A DNA stretch of 8,278 bases, from positions 1 to 8,278 of the forward strand of contig JAIOPA010000003.1 in NCBI GenBank assembly GCA_021414165.1, given 5' to 3'. This stretch comes from Candidatus Eiseniibacteriota bacterium (lineage in GTDB: Bacteria; Eisenbacteria; RBG-16-71-46). The notes under the pieces are model-generated. The model was given only the letters and a program-made list of their open reading frames with translations. It ran no database searches and was not told the origin of the DNA. This document shows, piece after piece, positions 1 to 6,380 of the stretch. Position 1 is the stretch's first letter. The number at the start of each line of letters is the position of its first letter. The position numbers and the translations under genes were made by a program.

Positions 1-984
1 GGCGAGCGGTTGCGCAGCCGCGGCGGCGACCAACGAGAACACCGTGTCGTCGTCGGCGAAGCGCACTTCACGCTTCGTGGGATGCACGTTCACGTCGAGC
101 CGGTCGGGCGGCACATCGAGCCACACCACCGCGGCCGGGAAGCGGCCATGCGGCAACAGATTGCCGTAGGCATGGCGCAGCGCCTGCGACAGCGCCGGGC
201 TCGTGACCCAGCGGCCGTTCACGAGCAGCACCTGGCCTTCGCGCGTGGCGCGTGCATGTTCGGGCAGGCCGAGCAGCGCATGCACCGCATAGCCATCGCG
301 CTCGGCGTGCGCCTCGAGCAGCTGATCGGCATGACGCGCGCCCCAGACCTGCGCGGCACGCTCGCGCGTGCTGTTGGCCGCGCGCCAATCGAAGCGTTCG
401 CGCTGATCGACCACCAGTCGCCAGCCGACATCGGGCCGTGCTAACGCATAGCTCTCGATCATGCGCACACCGGCGCGCAACTCGCTCGCGGGGGCGTTCA
501 GGAACTTGCGGCGCGCGGGCGTGTTGAAGAACAGATCGCGCACCTCGACCGTGGTGCCGGTCTCGCGCGCCACGAAGCCGCGCTCCACGATCTCGCCACC
601 TTCCACGCGCACGAACGCGGCCGCATCCTCGCCCGCCGGGCGCGACACCAACCGCAAGCGGCTCACCGCGGCCACGCTCGGCAACGCCTCGCCACGGAAC
701 CCGAGCGAGTTGAGCGTGTCGAGATCCTCGAGCGCGCGCACCTTGGAGGTGGCATGACGCTCGAGCGCCAGTTCGAGTTCGCCGGGCGCGATGCCGCCGC
801 CGTCGTCGGACACGATGAACACCTGATCCAGGGAACGCTCGACGCGCACCTCGATGGCCTTGGCACCGGCATCGAGGGCGTTCTCGACGATCTCCTTGAG
901 TGCGGACAGCGGGCGTTCAATGACCTCGCCGGCGGCGATACGCGATGCCGTCTCGGGCGGGAGTCTGCGGATCGACTGGGGCAC
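1..984 (-). CDS. mutL: DNA mismatch repair protein MutL, N-terminal part (cut at left edge)
   Basis: MutL is the ATP-driven matchmaker of methyl-independent or methyl-directed mismatch repair: it links MutS bound at a mismatch to strand incision and excision in the cytoplasm. The 328 visible residues contain the GHKL ATPase motifs in order: IAAGEVIERP (residues 16-25), ENALDAGA (34-41) with the catalytic Glu region, DDGGGI (60-65), ATSK (78-81) and GFRGEAL (95-101). The MutL transducer domain follows, with FFNTPARRKFL, VNGRW and DVNVHPTKREVRF (about 297-309). The GTG start at 984 is chosen because it puts the conserved LPP..IAAGEV segment at the usual distance from the N-terminus and lies 3-4 nt after a GGAGGG Shine-Dalgarno sequence (988-993). 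The second motif reads DDG instead of the commoner DNG, a variant I take to be tolerated. The C-terminal dimerisation domain, and any DQHA(X)2E(X)4E endonuclease motif, lie beyond position 1, so nuclease activity cannot be judged. It follows the GAF-like gene by 62 nt and is probably cotranscribed with it. Confidence 0.97.
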   Translation of the reverse strand, partial: MPQSIRRLPPETASRIAAGEVIERPLSALKEIVENALDAGAKAIEVRVERSLDQVFIVSDDGGGIAPGELELALERHATSKVRALEDLDTLNSLGFRGEALPSVAAVSRLRLVSRPAGEDAAAFVRVEGGEIVERGFVARETGTTVEVRDLFFNTPARRKFLNAPASELRAGVRMIESYALARPDVGWRLVVDQRERFDWRAANSTRERAAQVWGARHADQLLEAHAERDGYAVHALLGLPEHARATREGQVLLVNGRWVTSPALSQALRHAYGNLLPHGRFPAAVVWLDVPPDRLDVNVHPTKREVRFADDDTVFSLVAAAAAQPLA

Positions 985-1046
985 GGACCCTCCGGTTGGA
1001 ACCCCGCAGGATGCGGGCGCTCCGCTGGAGGGTCAAGCCCGCGCGC
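985..1046 (-). promoter_or_regulatory. Intercistronic leader of mutL with Shine-Dalgarno-sequestering hairpin
   Basis: An 8-bp perfect inverted repeat, GACCCTCC (986-993 on the plus strand) and GGAGGGTC (1027-1034), spans this 62-nt gap. In the minus-strand mRNA the 3' arm is the mutL Shine-Dalgarno sequence GGAGGG and the 5' arm is its exact complement, so folding would hide the ribosome site. A second 6-bp stem (1003-1008 with 1012-1017, 3-nt loop) nests inside. A competing 6-bp stem (1013-1018 with 1037-1042) would trap the anti-Shine-Dalgarno arm instead and free the site. The upstream stop codon is only 12 nt before the 5' arm, so a terminating ribosome would touch the structure. The complementarity is seen directly; its use for translational coupling is inferred. 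It is not a terminator, because no U-tract follows and the mutL start codon comes immediately after. Confidence 0.5.
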
Positions 1047-2381
1047 TCAACGCTCGGCCAACCACACGTCGGCAGCGGTGAACAGCGCGTCCTGATCCTC
1101 GGGACCGGCCAGTGCCACATGGCGATCCACGAATCCGGCCGCCGGCGGCGCCAGACCGGCCGCGAGCCACGCGGCCTCCCACGCCTGCAGCAGCCGCTTG
1201 CGCAGAGGCGCGAAGCTCTCGGGTTCCCCCGCCGCCAGCAGACACACGACGTGCGCGAACGGCCGCACCAGCGCATCGCTGTCTCGCAACTGTGCGGGCA
1301 ACGACTCGCACAGCAACTCCACCGCGGCCGGCGCGTCCGGGAACTCCAGACGATGCAACTCGAAGCGCAGCCCATCGCGGCGATGCCGGTCGGCCGCCAG
1401 GTCGACCCGCACCCGGAAGCTGCTCGGCTCCAACCAGCGCGCCTCACGTCCGGGCGTCAGCGGGAACGACGCCACGCTGCGCTCGCGGTCCTCGCGGTCC
1501 CACGTGTCGCGCAGGTCATCGAGCATGTTCTGCCACGAGCCCAGACCATCGCGCGCATCGATGCCCGCACCGGCCAGGACACCGCGGCGCTGCATGGTGC
1601 GGAACGGCCAGGCGGCCCACGTGAGCCCCTTGCCCGGATCCGACATGCGCGTGACCACCTGCGGCGTGCCCATCTCGTTGGCCAGGTCGATGAGGCCGCG
1701 CAACAGCCGGTCCTCGGGGCCGACCTGTGCGACGAGCTTCAGGTGCGAGCGGTCGCCGGCATGCAGTTCCGCCGAGCCCGCGCCGGTGATCGACACGAGC
1801 TGCTTGAGCGCCTGCTCCAGATGACCGCGCGTCTCGAGGCTCGGGAAGTCCGCGAGCGACACGTTCGCGATGCGCGGCGTCGGCGCGGTCTCGACCGGCC
1901 GCGGGGCCAACGGCGTCGGCTCGGCCAGATCGGGGATCGCATCATCGATGAGGGCGTCGACCGAACCCGCCAGCGACTGCTCGAGTGCCGCAGCGTGCAC
2001 CGTGAGCGGCGCATCGACGCCCGGCATGGAGCTGGTGCCGTCGGCGGGGATGCCACGCAGGTAATCCTCGGGCGTCACACAGGGCGTACCCAGCGCGACC
2101 AACAGACTCTCGAGCTGCGTGCGTCGCGAACTACGCTCACCCACGAGTGCCAGGTCGAAGATCTCGCGCGTGAGGTCGGCCAGATCGAGCGTGCGCGGCA
2201 GGTCACACAGGTCGGCCATGCGCACGCCGGGATCCTGCGGCCCATCCCCCGCCACCAGACGCACGCTCACGCCCGGCTGACGCAGGATCTCGGGAAGACG
2301 ATCGGCGTCCTGCCAGTCGAGGTCGATCAGCAGCAACCGGCGAGTCGCCGGTGCAGCCGTGTCATGTGGCCACGTGGACAT
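1047..2381 (-). CDS. GAF-like regulatory protein with pseudo-receiver-like and degenerate GGDEF-like regions
   Basis: This is a 444-aa soluble protein with no signal peptide or membrane segment, and I do not recognise a named family. Residues 14-108 look like an alpha/beta domain resembling a response-regulator receiver: it opens with LLLIDLD and has a third strand FDLALVGE, where the usual phospho-Asp position is Gly81. An acidic, Pro/Ala-rich linker follows (about 115-180). Residues about 186-290 resemble a GAF sensor domain (a helix, then strands LKLVAQVG and RGVLAGAGI). Residues about 320-410 follow the outline of a GGDEF domain, including LRDSDALVRPF (365-375), but the signature Gly-Gly-Asp/Glu-Glu-Phe is replaced, so cyclase activity is not expected. 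The start is ATG at 2381: the GGAGA at 2392-2396 is 10 nt away, while the in-frame GTG at 2390 is only 1 nt from it. The gene stands first in a likely two-gene operon with mutL. Domain calls come from reading the sequence, not a profile search; reality of the gene is well supported by codon pattern, RBS and spacing. Confidence 0.85.
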   Translation of the reverse strand: MSTWPHDTAAPATRRLLLIDLDWQDADRLPEILRQPGVSVRLVAGDGPQDPGVRMADLCDLPRTLDLADLTREIFDLALVGERSSRRTQLESLLVALGTPCVTPEDYLRGIPADGTSSMPGVDAPLTVHAAALEQSLAGSVDALIDDAIPDLAEPTPLAPRPVETAPTPRIANVSLADFPSLETRGHLEQALKQLVSITGAGSAELHAGDRSHLKLVAQVGPEDRLLRGLIDLANEMGTPQVVTRMSDPGKGLTWAAWPFRTMQRRGVLAGAGIDARDGLGSWQNMLDDLRDTWDREDRERSVASFPLTPGREARWLEPSSFRVRVDLAADRHRRDGLRFELHRLEFPDAPAAVELLCESLPAQLRDSDALVRPFAHVVCLLAAGEPESFAPLRKRLLQAWEAAWLAAGLAPPAAGFVDRHVALAGPEDQDALFTAADVWLAER

Positions 2382-2391
2382 CGTGTGCACG

Positions 2392-2396
2392 TCTCC
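2392..2396 (-). promoter_or_regulatory. Ribosome binding site deciding the start of the GAF-like gene
   Basis: The minus strand reads GGAGA here. It lies 10 nt before the ATG at 2381 but only 1 nt before the alternative in-frame GTG at 2390, which is too close for initiation. The ATG is therefore preferred. Confidence 0.55.
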
Positions 2397-2422
2397 GGGA
2401 AGGGCGGGGATTCCGTCCCGGG

Positions 2423-2428
2423 ATTATC
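2423..2428 (-). promoter_or_regulatory. Candidate -10 element of the GAF-like/mutL operon
   Basis: The minus strand reads GATAAT, matching the TATAAT consensus at five of six positions, in a stretch otherwise almost pure G+C. Transcription would start near 2416, giving a leader of about 35 nt before the ATG at 2381. No good -35 hexamer sits at 16-18 nt: that spot is occupied by the palindrome at 2441-2454. A TCGACA (2455-2460, five of six to TTGACA) is 26 nt upstream of the -10, too far for a standard sigma70 spacer. A promoter that needs an activator, or one with a weak -35, would fit. The lone hexamer keeps confidence modest. Confidence 0.4.
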
Positions 2429-2440
2429 GGCCGCTCCGGC

Positions 2441-2454
2441 CCCTCACGTGAGGG
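2441..2454. promoter_or_regulatory. 14-bp perfect palindrome, candidate operator
   Basis: CCCTCACGTGAGGG is its own reverse complement over all 14 bases, with no spacer, which favours a dimeric DNA-binding protein over an RNA hairpin. It lies between the isomerase terminator and the candidate -10 of the GAF-like/mutL operon, covering the place where a -35 element would be, so a bound protein could repress or activate. The core CACGTG is a common palindromic hexamer, but the extension to 14 bp is unlikely by chance in a short intergenic region. The binding protein is unknown. Confidence 0.45.
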
Positions 2455-2459
2455 TGTCG

Positions 2460-2496
2460 AAAAGGGCCGGACCACCCGCGTGGGCAGGTGGTCCGG
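2460..2496 (-). terminator. Intrinsic terminator of the parvulin isomerase gene
   Basis: A 10-bp perfect inverted repeat, CCGGACCACC (2467-2476) with GGTGGTCCGG (2487-2496), has a 10-nt loop. In the minus-strand direction the stem is followed by CCC and then TTTT (2463-2460), the form of a rho-independent terminator with a short U-tract. It begins 12 nt after the isomerase stop codon (2509-2511) and ends before the palindrome and promoter of the next gene. This indicates that the isomerase and the GAF-like/mutL pair are separate transcription units although they share a strand. No T-tract is seen in the plus direction, so it acts on one strand only. Confidence 0.85.
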
Positions 2497-2508
2497 TCAC
2501 AGACCGGT

Positions 2509-5460
2509 TCACTCCTCGTCAGGCGGCTCGGGGAGCGGGATCGCCTCGAGCGAGCGGTCGTTGATCCGGACCGGGTAACGCCGCTTGAGGTCGTCGAAAT
2601 AGCCCACCATGCGGCGTTCCACCGCGGTCTTGCGCAGGTCGTCCATGCGCGCGGCCACGCGGTCGGCCGCCGGCTCGTTGCGCTCCACAAGCCGCACGCG
2701 GGCGATACCGCCCGGCCAACGCACCCAACCGCTCAGCTGCCCCGGCTGGAGCGCCGCGGGCCGTTCGGAGTTGCCGAAGACCAGCGAATCGAGCGCCTCG
2801 GGGATCGAACCCCGCGTGCTCGTGCCGGCCGCCGCCAGTTCACGCGAACGGTTCGTGCCGCCCCACAGGACCGCGAGGCTGTCGAAGCTCCAGCCCTGCT
2901 TCTCGAGCGAATCCAGTTCAGCGACCTTGGCCGCGAGCGCGCGCTCACCGCCACCCAGTCGATAGGCCTCGAGCGCCTTGACCCGTGCCTGCTCCCACGA
3001 GGGCGCACCGGTCGAAGTGATCGAATCGACCCACGTGATCCAGTAACCGGCGCCCTTGGCGACCCACTTGGTGGGCATGACCTCACCGGCCTTGAGCTTC
3101 TGCAACTGGTCGAAGTACGGGTCGAGCTGCGGATTCGTGTTCGGCTGATCCGGCGAGTAGACGAAGTCGTACGCCTCGAAGCCATAGCGCTTGGCGAACG
3201 CGCGCCCCTGCGCAGCCGTGCGCACCACGCGCGCCAGACTATCGGCACGCAGCATGGCGATGGTGTCGGCCTCGGCCTTGGCCAGGTCGCTGGCCACGAT
3301 GGTGTAGACCAGCGCGAGCGGCTGCACATACGCCGGCACGTGCTCGGTGCACTCGATGATGTGATACCCGACGTCCGTGCGCACCGGTCCTGCGAGTTCG
3401 CCCGCCTGCATGGCGAAGGCGGCGTCCTCGAACGCCGGCAGCATGGAACCGCGACGGAACACCCCCAGATCGCCACCCTTGTCCTTGGTGGCCGGGTCCT
3501 CGGAGTAGCGCGCTGCGAGCGCGTCGAACGACTCGCCCGCGCGGATCCGCGCCAACAACGAGTCCGCACGCACGCGTGCGGCACGGTCAGCGGCCTGCGT
3601 CTGCGCGATCGGCGAGATCAGGATGTGCTTGGCGCGCACGAGTTCCTCGGCCGAGTACTTGTCGATGTTGCGCCGGTGCCAACGCTCGACCTGCGCACGC
3701 GTGAGCTTGATGTCGAGCAGCGGCGGCCCGGTGACGACCAGACGCGTGAAGTGGATGTTCTTGCCACCGCCGAAGCGCTTGGGCTCGGCGTCGAACAAGC
3801 GGCGCGCGCCGGCCTCCTCGACCGCACGATTGCGCGCATCGAGCGCCGTGCGGAGCGCGGGCTCGACCTGCTCGAACGCCGGGGTGTGCGAGGCGATCTT
3901 GCTCGCGACCTGCCAGACCAGGAAGCCCCGCGCGTAAGGCGCCAACCCGGCGCCGCGCGGTTCCCCGCGCCGCCACACCGAGTCGCTGATCGCCGCCGCC
4001 GCGAAGCCGGTATCGATGTCGGCACCCATGGGAGCCGGGGCGGACTCCTTCACCCGCAACGCCGACTCGAGTGAACCCACACGCTTACCCGCGCTCCAGG
4101 CCTGGAACAGGTCGTCGGCCTGGGTACGCGCCAACATCACGCGGGTGTCGCGGCGCCAACGCAGCCGCACGTCCTCGCGCACCTCCGAGAGCGGCTTGGC
4201 CACGATGCTGCCCGACTTGGCATCGAACGACGAGAAGTCGGCCAGGTGTCCGCGATACCAGCGGTCGAGATCCGCCGCCGTGGGCTCGGGCACACGCACC
4301 GTGGCCGTATCGACCGCGGCCCACCGGAACGTCCACGCCGGCCCCGACAACGAGTCGCGCAACTGCGCGTAGAGCGCGAGCCGGTCACGCTCGTCGTGGT
4401 GGAGCCGCGAGTCCTCACGGAGCTTGGAGCGGACCTCCTTGGCGACCTGCGCGAACGGCGCGACGTGCGCAGGTTCGACCTGATCGACACGCACGACCAA
4501 CCAACCTTCGGTGCCCTGGACCGGCTCCTTGAGCAGTGCTCCGGCCTCCGTCTTGAACACCGACGCACTCGCGGCCCCATCGCCCTTCCAGTAACCCGGG
4601 AAGTTGTCGGGCAGCACCGTGACATCGTGACGCGGCCCGCCGAAACGCACCGACGACTCCTCGAGCGTCGCGCCCGCACGGACCTGCGCGTACAGGCTAT
4701 CGGCCGCACGGCGCATGCGCTGGTTCCACGCCGCGACACGCGCGGGATCCTGACGCTCGGCCTCGGTCATGGGCGGATCGTTCACGAACACCACGCTCAA
4801 CGTGGCGCGATCGGGACGGCGGAACTCGTCCTTGTGGTCCTGGTAGTAGCGCAGCAACGACAGCTCGCGCGGCTCGGGGTACGTGCCCTTGAAGTCGGAC
4901 GCGCGCAGCGACAGGTCCTCGGTGACCGCACGGCGCAGCTGGCGCATGGCCTTGGTGCGCAGCGCGGCCTCGGTGGGGCTGAAGCGCGCCTCCAGCTGCT
5001 GGTTGAGTTTGCGCGCGATGAGCTGATCGTTCATGGCCGCGAGCGCCGACTGGAAGCGGCCGGGCTGCGACATGCGCGTGAGCCGCCAGCGCTCGGCATC
5101 GAACCTGCCGCCGGGGCTGAAGAAGCCGTCCTTCTTGAGTGCTTCCTCGGCCTCGAGCGTGGACACGGTGACATTCGTGCGCTTGGCCTCGAGCGTGAGC
5201 AGCTGCAGCCGGATCATGGTCTCGAGCATCTGGCGGCGGAGCAGGTCGTTGAACTCCGCGGGACGCTGTCCCTGGCGTTGCGCGATCTGCTGCTGCACGG
5301 CCGAGAGCCGGGCTTCGTACTCGCTGCGCTCGATGCGGCGCGTGCCGACCGTGGCCAAAGCGGGCCCACTCGACGCCGGGGCCTGCGCGAGCGACGTGCA
5401 GACGGTGAGCGTGACCAGCGACATGACGAGCAGCGCTACTGCCGAACGAACGTTGCGCAA
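2509..5460 (-). CDS. Exported multi-domain parvulin-type peptidyl-prolyl cis-trans isomerase (SurA/PpiD-like)
   Basis: This 983-aa protein is a predicted periplasmic folding catalyst and chaperone for exported or outer-membrane proteins. Residues 1-25 form a signal sequence (MRNVRS, then a hydrophobic stretch), with likely cleavage after SLA (23-25); LTVC is a poor lipobox. A SurA/PpiD-type helical N-terminal region covers about 33-200. One canonical parvulin domain lies at about 609-706: KHILIS with His612, RYSED (651-655, Asp at the Pin1 Cys113 position), GGDLG (662-666), Met673/Phe677/Phe682 and GYH with His700. Degenerate parvulin-like stretches flank it at about 220-350 and 849-945, with further half-modules near 492-545 and 787-834. 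It is longer than E. coli SurA (428 aa) or PpiD (623 aa). The TTG start at 5460 is chosen because GAGAGGAGAGG precedes it and it yields a proper signal peptide; upstream in-frame starts would place about 30 charged residues before it. The tail is acidic and Pro-rich. It is divergent from pgeF and ends at a strong terminator. Confidence 0.93.
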   Translation of the reverse strand: MRNVRSAVALLVMSLVTLTVCTSLAQAPASSGPALATVGTRRIERSEYEARLSAVQQQIAQRQGQRPAEFNDLLRRQMLETMIRLQLLTLEAKRTNVTVSTLEAEEALKKDGFFSPGGRFDAERWRLTRMSQPGRFQSALAAMNDQLIARKLNQQLEARFSPTEAALRTKAMRQLRRAVTEDLSLRASDFKGTYPEPRELSLLRYYQDHKDEFRRPDRATLSVVFVNDPPMTEAERQDPARVAAWNQRMRRAADSLYAQVRAGATLEESSVRFGGPRHDVTVLPDNFPGYWKGDGAASASVFKTEAGALLKEPVQGTEGWLVVRVDQVEPAHVAPFAQVAKEVRSKLREDSRLHHDERDRLALYAQLRDSLSGPAWTFRWAAVDTATVRVPEPTAADLDRWYRGHLADFSSFDAKSGSIVAKPLSEVREDVRLRWRRDTRVMLARTQADDLFQAWSAGKRVGSLESALRVKESAPAPMGADIDTGFAAAAISDSVWRRGEPRGAGLAPYARGFLVWQVASKIASHTPAFEQVEPALRTALDARNRAVEEAGARRLFDAEPKRFGGGKNIHFTRLVVTGPPLLDIKLTRAQVERWHRRNIDKYSAEELVRAKHILISPIAQTQAADRAARVRADSLLARIRAGESFDALAARYSEDPATKDKGGDLGVFRRGSMLPAFEDAAFAMQAGELAGPVRTDVGYHIIECTEHVPAYVQPLALVYTIVASDLAKAEADTIAMLRADSLARVVRTAAQGRAFAKRYGFEAYDFVYSPDQPNTNPQLDPYFDQLQKLKAGEVMPTKWVAKGAGYWITWVDSITSTGAPSWEQARVKALEAYRLGGGERALAAKVAELDSLEKQGWSFDSLAVLWGGTNRSRELAAAGTSTRGSIPEALDSLVFGNSERPAALQPGQLSGWVRWPGGIARVRLVERNEPAADRVAARMDDLRKTAVERRMVGYFDDLKRRYPVRINDRSLEAIPLPEPPDEE

Positions 5461-5465
5461 CGTGT

Positions 5466-5476
5466 CCTCTCCTCTC
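5466..5476 (-). promoter_or_regulatory. Ribosome binding site of the isomerase, supporting a TTG start
   Basis: The minus strand reads GAGAGGAGAGG. Its AGGAG core (5469-5473) is 8 nt from the TTG at 5460, an ideal spacing. No ATG or GTG lies at a comparable distance, so this site decides for a TTG start, which gives a normal signal peptide. Confidence 0.75.
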
Positions 5477-5498
5477 GGCGCTTGACGATGCAAGCGCC
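5477..5498. promoter_or_regulatory. Dyad in the divergent isomerase/pgeF intergenic region, candidate operator
   Basis: GGCGCTTG (5477-5484) and CAAGCGCC (5491-5498) are perfect 8-bp inverted arms around a 6-nt spacer, in the centre of the 59-bp gap between two divergent genes. The left arm overlaps the TTGACG that could serve as the -35 of pgeF. In the isomerase mRNA the dyad would form a hairpin just before the Shine-Dalgarno sequence. It could be a shared operator for both genes or a leader hairpin; the sequence alone cannot tell. Confidence 0.4.
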
Positions 5499-5510
5499 CG
5501 ACTCTAGCGT
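5482..5510 (+). promoter_or_regulatory. Candidate promoter of pgeF
   Basis: TTGACG (5482-5487, five of six to TTGACA) is followed after 17 nt by TAGCGT (5505-5510), which keeps the T-A....T frame of the -10 consensus. Transcription would start at about 5517, within a few bases of the ATG at 5520, implying a leaderless or nearly leaderless mRNA. This fits the absence of a Shine-Dalgarno sequence before pgeF. On the other strand the same CTAG gives TAGAGT (5501-5506), a possible but unsupported -10 for the isomerase. Confidence 0.4.
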
Positions 5511-5519
5511 CCCGCGCCC

Positions 5520-6296
5520 ATGTGGATCCTCGATGACAGCGCAGCGACACCCTTCTGGCGGCCCCGGACCCCGCGGCCCGGCACCGTGCTGCTGTTCACG
5601 ACCCGGCGCGGTGGAACGAGCCGCGCGCCGTACGACACCTTGAACCTCGGCCGCTCGACCGAGGATGATCCTGCTTTCGTGCTGGCCAACCGCGAGCGTC
5701 TGCTGCTCGCGGCGGGTCTGGATCCCGCGCGACTCGCGACGGCGGGCCAGGTGCATGGCACGCGTGTCGTGGAGGTCGAGGGTCCGGGCCACCATGCGGA
5801 TTGTGATGCGCTCGTCACCCGCGTGCCCGGTGTGACGCTGGCGGTGACGACCGCCGACTGCATGTCACTGCTCTACTCGGCCCCCGGCGTGGTGGCCGCC
5901 TGCCATTCGGGCTGGCGCGGCACCGTGGACGGGATGCCCGCCGCGACGCTCGAGGCCGTCTGCCGATTGGCCGGCTGCGCCCCCGATGCCGTGCACGTGG
6001 CGATCGGGCCCGCGATCCGGGGCTGCTGCTATGAAGTCGGTGAAGAGGTCGCGTCGCGCTTCCCCGCGGCCGCCGTACGGCGTACCGGGGTGAAGCCCCA
6101 CCTGGACCTGCCCACCGCCGCCCGGCTGGCGCTGGAGGCCGCGGGTGTGGCGCCGAACGCGCTCCACGACACCGGGGCCTGCACCGCCTGCGAGGCGCAC
6201 CATTACTTCTCCCACCGCCGCGACCACGGGCTCACGGGACGCCACTGGGGCGTCGCCGCGCTCATCGAAGCCCCGGGAGCCGGCGGAGGGGAATGA
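5520..6296 (+). CDS. pgeF: Peptidoglycan editing factor PgeF (laccase-domain, YfiH family)
   Basis: Members of this family (E. coli YfiH/PgeF) remove wrongly incorporated L-Ser from UDP-MurNAc peptide precursors in the cytoplasm, keeping L-Ala at position 1 of the peptidoglycan stem; related proteins act on purine nucleosides, and older annotations call them polyphenol oxidase or laccase. The 258-aa product matches the usual length (E. coli 243). Visible family motifs in order are TTRRGG (27-32), GQVHG with His79, ADCDAL (93-98), TTADC with Cys114, ACHSGWRG with His129, GPAIRGCCYEVG (163-174), LDLP (195-198), and CTACEAHHYFSHRRDH (221-236). His79, Cys114 and His129 correspond to the three metal-site residues of the family. 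The ATG at 5520 gives an N-terminus like E. coli's; there is no Shine-Dalgarno sequence, so leaderless translation is possible. It is divergent from the isomerase and 123 nt upstream of the cyclophilin. Confidence 0.95.
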   Translation: MWILDDSAATPFWRPRTPRPGTVLLFTTRRGGTSRAPYDTLNLGRSTEDDPAFVLANRERLLLAAGLDPARLATAGQVHGTRVVEVEGPGHHADCDALVTRVPGVTLAVTTADCMSLLYSAPGVVAACHSGWRGTVDGMPAATLEAVCRLAGCAPDAVHVAIGPAIRGCCYEVGEEVASRFPAAAVRRTGVKPHLDLPTAARLALEAAGVAPNALHDTGACTACEAHHYFSHRRDHGLTGRHWGVAALIEAPGAGGGE

Positions 6297-6350
6297 ACGG
6301 GCGGGAAGTATACCAGCGACACGCCCGCCGTCACCCCCTCTCCGCATCTC

Positions 6351-6380
6351 TTGACCCGCCCATGAAGCTCTCGCTACGGT
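6351..6380 (+). promoter_or_regulatory. Candidate promoter of the cyclophilin gene
   Basis: TTGACC (6351-6356) is followed after 18 nt by TACGGT (6375-6380). The -35 matches five of six consensus bases and the -10 three of six, including the conserved T-A....T. Transcription would begin near 6387, giving a leader of about 33 nt before the ATG at 6420. Like the pgeF candidate it carries CTTGAC at its -35, which mildly supports both. The rest of the 123-nt gap (6297-6419) shows a C-rich tract before the RBS and no convincing terminator for pgeF. Confidence 0.4.

Noticed and set aside
945..2564. Long plus-strand open frame (539 codons) antisense to the GAF-like gene
   Set aside because: Arg-rich low-complexity translation with no recognisable motif. 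It mirrors the codon bias of the real minus-strand gene and crosses the terminator and promoter region.
2488..4074. Long plus-strand open frame (528 codons) antisense to the isomerase
   Set aside because: It covers the canonical parvulin domain, which is clearly coded on the minus strand. The antisense product has no family motif, and such frames are expected in G+C-rich genes.
1..5460. Frequent CTCGAGCG-like words on the plus strand, looking like a dispersed repeat
   Set aside because: They lie in coding sequence at irregular intervals and arise from common Ala-Leu-Glu and Arg-Leu-Glu codon strings on the minus strand.
4246..5643. Plus-strand open frame (465 codons) antisense to the isomerase N-terminal half
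   Set aside because: It runs through the divergent promoter region into pgeF in the wrong frame and has a composition typical of a shadow frame.
6298..6327. CGGGCG/CGCCCG inverted repeat after pgeF as a terminator
   Set aside because: Only 6 bp with an 18-nt loop and no T-tract; expected by chance at this G+C content.
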